NCBI GenBank assembly: GCA_016936035.1
Contig: JAFGPU010000101.1
Coordinates: 1 to 8,980, forward strand
DNA: 8,980 bases
Origin: Acidimicrobiales bacterium
GTDB taxonomy: Bacteria; Actinomycetota; Acidimicrobiia; Acidimicrobiales; VFJN01
Direction: 5' to 3'
Part shown: positions 5,704 through 8,980 of the stretch, in pieces
How positions within the stretch are numbered: the stretch's first letter is position 1
Layout of the letters: each line of letters starts with the position of its first letter
Notes under the pieces: model-generated
The model's input: the letters and a program-made list of their open reading frames with translations, nothing else
Told to the model about the DNA's origin: nothing
The model's database searches: none
Position numbers and translations under genes: made by a program

Positions 5704-7371
5704 CGCCGCAGCCGGGGCGGCCCCGGCGGCGTCACGCACGTCGACGATCTCGTCGACGATGCCGTCGGCGCGGTCGCCCCGGGCGGGCGCGACGCCGGGC
5801 GCAGCGCCCTCGCGGGGCAGCAGCAGGGAGGCCCCCACCGCCACGGCCACCGCGAGGGCGGCCGACGCCACGCCGGCCACCCCGAACCCGTCGACGAAGG
5901 CGGCCCGCGCCGCGTCGGCCAGCTGCTCGCCGGCGCCGCCCGGCAGGTCCCGGGCCACCTCGAGGGCCCCGGCCAGGCCCGATTCGGCGGCCGCCCGCGA
6001 CGGGGCCGGCAGGTGCGCCACGGCGGGGCCGAGCGCCGAGCCGAACCGGGTCGTCAGCAGCGAGCCCAGCACGGCCACCCCGAAGGCGCCCCCGAGCTCG
6101 CGGCTGGCGTTGTTCATCGCCGAGCCGGCCCCGGCGATGCGCGGGGGCACGGCCGCCATCATGAGCGTGGTCAGCGGCGCGCTGGTGGCCGAGATGCCGA
6201 CGGCCAGCGGCACCATCGCCACCACCACGAGCAGTGCCGAGCTGCCGGCACCCAGCTGTGACAGGGTGCCCATGCCGAGCGCCACGAACCCGAGTCCCGC
6301 GGACACGACCGGCCGGACGCCGTAGCGCTGGACAACGCGCGGGACCTGGGGAGCGACGGTGAGCATGATGAGCGACACGGGCAGCTGGACGAGCCCGGCG
6401 GACAGCGGTGACAGGCCGAGCACCAGCTGCAGGAACTGCGCCATCAGGAAGAACGTGCCGAACAGGGTGAAGTAGGTCAGCGCGATGCCGCCCGAGGCGA
6501 CACTGAAGCGCCGGTCGAGGAACAGGCGGAGGTCGAGCATCGGGTGGCGGGCGGTGAGCTCCCGCCGGGCGAACAGGCCGAGGGCCAGGATCGCGACCCC
6601 GAACGCGGCCAGGGTCTCGCTGGCCGCCCACCCGAGGTGCGGCGCCTCGATGATGGCGTACACGAGCGAGCTCACCCCGACGATCGAGAGCAGCGCGCCG
6701 GCGACGTCGACCGGCGTGCGCTCGGGGTTGCGCGAGGTCGGCACCAGCCGCCGCCCGAGCACCAGTGCGGTGAGCGCGAACGGGACGTTGAGCAGGAAGA
6801 CCGAGCCCCACCAGAAGTGCTCCAGCAACAGGCCCGAGCCGGTGGGGCCGAGCGCCGCCGCCCCGCCGGCCACCCCGGCCCACGTGGCGATCGCCCGGCC
6901 GCGCTCCTCGGCCGGGAAGACGTTGGTGATGATCGACAGGGTCGAGGGCATGACGAACGCGGCGGCGACGCCCATGACCGTGCGGGCGGCGATGACCATG
7001 CCCGCCGTCTGGGCGACCGCGGCGAGCGCCGAGGACACCAGGAACAGCACCAGCCCGAGCTGCAGAGCACCCTTGCGCCCGAAGCGGTCGCCGAGCGTCC
7101 CGGCGCTGAACAGCAGGCCGGCGAACACCAGGGCGTACGCGTCGACCATCCACTGCAGCGAGCCGGTCGACGCGTCGAGGTCGCGGGCGATCGACGGCAG
7201 CGCCAGGTTGAGGCTCATGTTGGCGATCATCACGATCGTCAGGCTCAGGCAGAGCACGCCGAGCGTGTACCAGCGGCGGGCGTGCACCGCCGGGTCGACG
7301 ATCGGATCGTCGGGGTGAGGGGTGGAGGGTGGCGCGTCGTCCGGCGCGGGGCGGGGGGAGCGGGGAGGCAT
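5686..7371 (-). CDS. MFS drug-efflux transporter, 14-TM DHA2 (EmrB/QacA) family
   Basis: Inner-membrane proton-coupled exporter of 561 aa. Fourteen hydrophobic stretches can be counted, starting about residue 35. Family motifs are visible: LNLALP (54-59) at the end of TM1, motif A GTLGDRFGRK (91-100) between TM2 and TM3, motif B with R130 in TM4, and the antiporter motif C around GPTGSG (175-180) in TM5. The N-terminus (1-33) is Pro/Asp-rich and cytosolic; the Ala-rich C-terminal tail is probably disordered. The ATG at 7371 is preferred over the GTG at 7380, because the GTG overlaps the -10-like TAGCGT that lies seven bases before the ATG. Substrates of this family are typically cationic dyes, antibiotics or other lipophilic compounds; the actual substrate is unknown. 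The gene lies 104 bases downstream of the reductase gene on the same strand and has its own promoter with palindromes. Confidence 0.88.
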   Translation of the reverse strand: MPPRSPRPAPDDAPPSTPHPDDPIVDPAVHARRWYTLGVLCLSLTIVMIANMSLNLALPSIARDLDASTGSLQWMVDAYALVFAGLLFSAGTLGDRFGRKGALQLGLVLFLVSSALAAVAQTAGMVIAARTVMGVAAAFVMPSTLSIITNVFPAEERGRAIATWAGVAGGAAALGPTGSGLLLEHFWWGSVFLLNVPFALTALVLGRRLVPTSRNPERTPVDVAGALLSIVGVSSLVYAIIEAPHLGWAASETLAAFGVAILALGLFARRELTARHPMLDLRLFLDRRFSVASGGIALTYFTLFGTFFLMAQFLQLVLGLSPLSAGLVQLPVSLIMLTVAPQVPRVVQRYGVRPVVSAGLGFVALGMGTLSQLGAGSSALLVVVAMVPLAVGISATSAPLTTLMMAAVPPRIAGAGSAMNNASRELGGAFGVAVLGSLLTTRFGSALGPAVAHLPAPSRAAAESGLAGALEVARDLPGGAGEQLADAARAAFVDGFGVAGVASAALAVAVAVGASLLLPREGAAPGVAPARGDRADGIVDEIVDVRDAAGAAPAAAALGDG

Positions 7372-7378
7372 CGCCGGC

Positions 7379-7409
7379 ACGCTATTTGCTCAAGCGCGCT
7401 TGAGGTCAA
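7379..7409 (-). promoter_or_regulatory. Transporter promoter with 19-bp spacer (MerR/SoxR-like layout)
   Basis: On the minus strand TTGACC (7404-7409) is a good -35 hexamer and TAGCGT (7379-7384) a TAnnnT -10, separated by 19 bases. This is longer than the optimum of about 17 and typical of promoters activated by MerR-family proteins. The spacer begins TCAAGCGCGCTTGAG, centred between the hexamers. The -10 lies seven bases before the ATG, so the transcript would be leaderless. Confidence 0.55.
7389..7404. promoter_or_regulatory. Perfect 16-bp palindrome CTCAAGCGCGCTTGAG
   Basis: CTCAAGCG and CGCTTGAG are exact inverted copies inside the transporter promoter. On the minus strand the context CCTCAAG-CGCG-CTTGAG resembles the known SoxR box CCTCAAG-N4-CTTGAGG, with the last G replaced by C. 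A regulator-binding role is inferred. Confidence 0.6.
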
Positions 7410-7414
7410 GCGCG
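7395..7414. promoter_or_regulatory. Second overlapping palindrome CGCGCTTGA-GG-TCAAGCGCG
   Basis: Nine-base arms at 7395-7403 and 7406-7414 are perfect inverted copies around GG. With the 7389-7404 palindrome this makes three half-sites (TCAAGCGCG, CGCGCTTGA, TCAAGCGCG) in a row, covering the -35 region. It may bind a second dimer of the same regulator or a TetR-type repressor. Confidence 0.5.
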
Positions 7415-7436
7415 ATTCCGGCACCGGCCCCGCGGC

Positions 7437-7452
7437 GCGGGCACGCGCCCGC
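7437..7452 (-). terminator. Hairpin after the reductase gene
   Basis: GCGGGC (7437-7442) pairs with GCCCGC (7447-7452) around a four-base loop, 23 bases past the reductase stop codon. There is no T run. The surrounding 95-bp gap is otherwise GC-rich spacer up to the transporter operators. Confidence 0.35.
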
Positions 7453-7475
7453 CCCACGGGCCCGGCCGACCGACC

Positions 7476-8507
7476 TCACAGCCGGATGACCGTCTTGCCC
7501 GTGTTGGCGCCCGTGAAGAGCGCGTTCAGCGCGTCGACGGCGGCGTCCAACCCCTCGTACACCTGGGTGCGGTAGTGGAGCTTGCCCTCGGCCATCCAGC
7601 CGCCGAGCGTGGCAGCCACCTCGGGGAAGCGGTCCCAGTGATCGAGCGAGAGGAACCCCTCCATGCGGGCGCGCCGGTTGATGAGCTGGAAGTAGTTCGA
7701 CGGCCCCGGGGGTCGCCCGTGCTCGTTGTAGATGGCGATCGCCCCGCACAGCACCACCCGGGCGTGCATGGCCAGCCGGTCGAGCACGACGTCGAGGATC
7801 GGTCCGCCGACGTTGTCGAAGTACACGTCCACCCGGTCGGGGCAGAGGTCCGCGAGCCGGCCGCGCACGTCGTCGGCGCGGTGGTTGATGGCACCGTCGA
7901 GGCCGAGGTCCTCGGTGAGCCAGCGCGCCTTGTCGCGGCTGCCGCAGATGCCGATGACCCGGCACCCCCGGATCTTCGCGATCTGCGCGGCGAGCGAACC
8001 GGTCGCACCGGCGGCCGCCGACACGACGACCGTCTCGCCCTCCTTGGCCGCCCCCACGTCGACGATGCCCACGTACGCCGTGAGCCCGGTGGCGCCGTAC
8101 ACCGACAGCATGGCCGGAGCGTCGACCTCGGTACCCAGGTGGGTGGCCAGCGGGTCGTCGCGGACGACGCCGTAGCGCTGCCAGCCGGGCAGCCCGTAGA
8201 CCCGGTGGCCGAGGGGGAACGTCTCGCAGCGGGTGGCGACGACACGGCCGATGCCGCTGGCCCGCACCGCCTCGCCGAGCTCGACCGCGGGCAGATACCC
8301 CTCGGCCTTGGACAGCCACGTGCGCACCGTGGCATCGATGCCGATCCACTCGACCTCGATCAGCGCCTCTCCGTCGTCGAGCTCGGGCACGGGCACGCCG
8401 CGCTGCAGCTCGACGTCGTCCTTGGTCAGCAGCCCCTCGGGCCGCTGGCGCAGCACCACGCGCTCGTTGGTGGTCGTGCCGAGATCGATGTCGGTCTGCA
8501 GGTCCAC
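7476..8507 (-). CDS. NADPH-dependent MDR-family enone/alkenal reductase (PTGR/CurA type)
   Basis: Zinc-free medium-chain reductase of 343 aa that probably reduces the C=C bond of alpha,beta-unsaturated carbonyls with NADPH in the cytosol. The N-terminal GroES-like domain starts with RVVLRQRPEGLLTKDD and contains EVEWIGIDATVRTWL (51-65), the family equivalent of the substrate-domain segment ending in M/R-x-W. The Rossmann part carries GATGLTAY (138-145), AAAGATGS (164-171), CRVIGICGSRDK (182-193) and DVYFDNVGG (227-235). The C-terminus has NYFQLI and ends in F-TGANTGKTVIRL, both typical of prostaglandin/leukotriene reductase and curcumin reductase homologues. No zinc-ligand cysteine cluster is present. 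The GTG start is the only one available: an in-frame TGA, the stop of the upstream nitroreductase-like gene, lies 24 bases before it. A TACCGT box lies six bases before the GTG. The true substrate is unknown. Confidence 0.85.
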   Translation of the reverse strand: MDLQTDIDLGTTTNERVVLRQRPEGLLTKDDVELQRGVPVPELDDGEALIEVEWIGIDATVRTWLSKAEGYLPAVELGEAVRASGIGRVVATRCETFPLGHRVYGLPGWQRYGVVRDDPLATHLGTEVDAPAMLSVYGATGLTAYVGIVDVGAAKEGETVVVSAAAGATGSLAAQIAKIRGCRVIGICGSRDKARWLTEDLGLDGAINHRADDVRGRLADLCPDRVDVYFDNVGGPILDVVLDRLAMHARVVLCGAIAIYNEHGRPPGPSNYFQLINRRARMEGFLSLDHWDRFPEVAATLGGWMAEGKLHYRTQVYEGLDAAVDALNALFTGANTGKTVIRL

Positions 8508-8513
8508 GCCCGC

Positions 8514-8519
8514 ACGGTA
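8514..8519 (-). promoter_or_regulatory. -10-like TACCGT of the reductase gene (leaderless type)
   Basis: On the minus strand TACCGT is followed by six bases and the GTG at 8507. No Shine-Dalgarno sequence is at normal spacing; GGAG lies about 20 bases upstream. The reductase may also be co-transcribed from the upstream gene. Confidence 0.4.
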
Positions 8520-8521
8520 AT

Positions 8522-8534
8522 TGACGCTCCGTCA
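8522..8534. promoter_or_regulatory. Inverted repeat TGACG-CTC-CGTCA, possible operator
   Basis: Five-base arms TGACG (8522-8526) and CGTCA (8530-8534) surround CTC, directly upstream of the TACCGT box. The right arm contains the stop codon of the nitroreductase-like gene. The form resembles short TetR-family operators, but five-base arms can arise by chance. Confidence 0.4.
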
Positions 8535-8980
8535 GCTCTGCCGACCGCTGCGGCCGGACCAGCCACCGCGATGGATCACCGCGCGCACCGGCGGGCGCGG
8601 TCGCCGCGCCGACCGCCCGGGCTCGTCCGGCGCAGGCCAGCCGAGGGCGACCGCGCCGAGCGCCCGCCACCCGCCCGGGACGCCGAGGGCGCCCAGCACC
8701 TGCGCCTCGTCGTCGAACAGGCCGTAGAACAGCGCGCCGAGCCCGGCGTCGACCGCGGCCAGCAGCAGCCCGTGCACCGCCATCCCGCCGTCGACCCACC
8801 AGTAGGGCACCGGCCAGGCCCCGACGCCCGCACCGAGACCCGTGGCCTGCTTGTCGGGCTCGGCGTACCGCTCGGCGTAGGCGCCGGGCGCGACCAGCGG
8901 GACGACGACGACCGGCGCGTCGAGCAGCCGCTGCCACCGGAAGGTCGTCCGTCGCGACGGGGGCAGGGTCACGTCCCACA
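8532..8980 (-). CDS. Nitroreductase-like flavoprotein, C-terminal part (cut by window edge)
   Basis: About 149 C-terminal codons are visible; the frame stays open to the end of the window, so the start lies outside. The segment VDGGMAVHGLLLAAVDAGLGALFYGLFDDEAQV followed by LGALGVPGGWRALGAVALGWP is the typical helix and FMN-binding end of the nitroreductase fold, in which VD-G-A-Q/H-LLLAA and the final V-LG-P strand are conserved. The last 30 residues are Arg/Pro-rich and look unstructured. Such enzymes use FMN and NAD(P)H to reduce nitro compounds, quinones or enones, but related ones have other roles. An internal GTG at 8972 could be read as a start, but in-frame codons continue upstream and the N-terminal half of the fold would be missing. 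The reductase gene follows 24 bases downstream in the same frame, suggesting a two-gene unit. Confidence 0.75.
   Translation of the reverse strand, partial: WDVTLPPSRRTTFRWQRLLDAPVVVVPLVAPGAYAERYAEPDKQATGLGAGVGAWPVPYWWVDGGMAVHGLLLAAVDAGLGALFYGLFDDEAQVLGALGVPGGWRALGAVALGWPAPDEPGRSARRPRPPVRAVIHRGGWSGRSGRQS

Noticed and set aside
3735..6164. Open frame of 809 codons on the plus strand, out of frame with the yyaL-like gene and running into the transporter region
   Set aside because: Almost entirely Arg/Pro/Gly, crosses two well-supported genes and the shared terminator palindrome, and has no motif. It is a GC-bias shadow.
7312..7368. Clusters of G runs on the plus strand, possible G-quadruplex
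   Set aside because: They are explained by the Pro-rich N-terminal codons of the transporter on the opposite strand, and the runs do not give four clean G3 tracts with short loops.
7378..7380. GTG start of the transporter three codons upstream of the ATG
   Set aside because: The GTG overlaps the proposed -10 hexamer TAGCGT and adds only three residues; the ATG at 7371 fits the promoter better.
1..8980. A defence system, prophage, biosynthetic cluster or other multi-gene novel system
   Set aside because: All genes except the DUF6204-like one belong to familiar metabolic or transport families, with no nucleases, phage proteins, repeats arrays or modular synthases. The novelty seen is at the level of one protein tail and the promoters.

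Overview
The window is a very GC-rich, densely packed stretch of bacterial chromosome. It suggests a high-GC actinobacterium, perhaps of the Acidimicrobiia type. The support is a short actinobacterial-style MenE, a Thermobifida-type cutinase, a Thr/Pro-rich secreted-protein linker, and start codons placed directly after -10-like hexamers, as in leaderless transcription. The lineage is inference only. No mobile element, CRISPR array, tRNA or rRNA was seen, and there is no gene-free stretch above 300 bases.

Layout. (1) 1-1122, plus strand: the last codons of an upstream gene, then menE (o-succinylbenzoate-CoA ligase, menaquinone synthesis), followed by a strong hairpin. (2) 1281-3163, minus strand: a short-chain dehydrogenase (2405-3163) upstream of a secreted cutinase/polyester hydrolase of the TfCut2/LCC/PETase family (1281-2249). 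The cutinase has its own promoter with a 16-bp palindrome filling the -35/-10 spacer, and an unusual C-terminal tail ending CAWWQWWC. (3) 3261-5679, plus strand: a small DUF6204-like protein, then a full-length YyaL/SPATA20-type thioredoxin-fold protein (671 aa). (4) 5686-8980, minus strand: a nitroreductase-like gene cut by the window edge, an NADPH-dependent MDR-family reductase, and a 14-TM DHA2/EmrB-type drug-efflux transporter. The transporter promoter has a 19-bp spacer with a CTCAAG-CGCG-CTTGAG palindrome, the geometry of MerR/SoxR-activated promoters.

How the genes fit together. Most are ordinary accessory metabolism: menaquinone synthesis, two NAD(P)H oxidoreductases, a nitroreductase and an efflux pump. 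The last three could form a response to electrophiles or redox-active compounds, but this is inferred from families and promoter layout only. The two parts most worth a second look are the cutinase, with its tail and operator, and the transporter promoter. Five genes share a TAnnnT hexamer 6-8 nt before the start codon. The cutinase differs: it has a leader of about 110 nt and a Shine-Dalgarno-like AGGGGG. The convergent yyaL-like and transporter genes end inside one 20-bp perfect palindrome that contains both stop codons. No regulator gene for any of the putative operators lies in the window.
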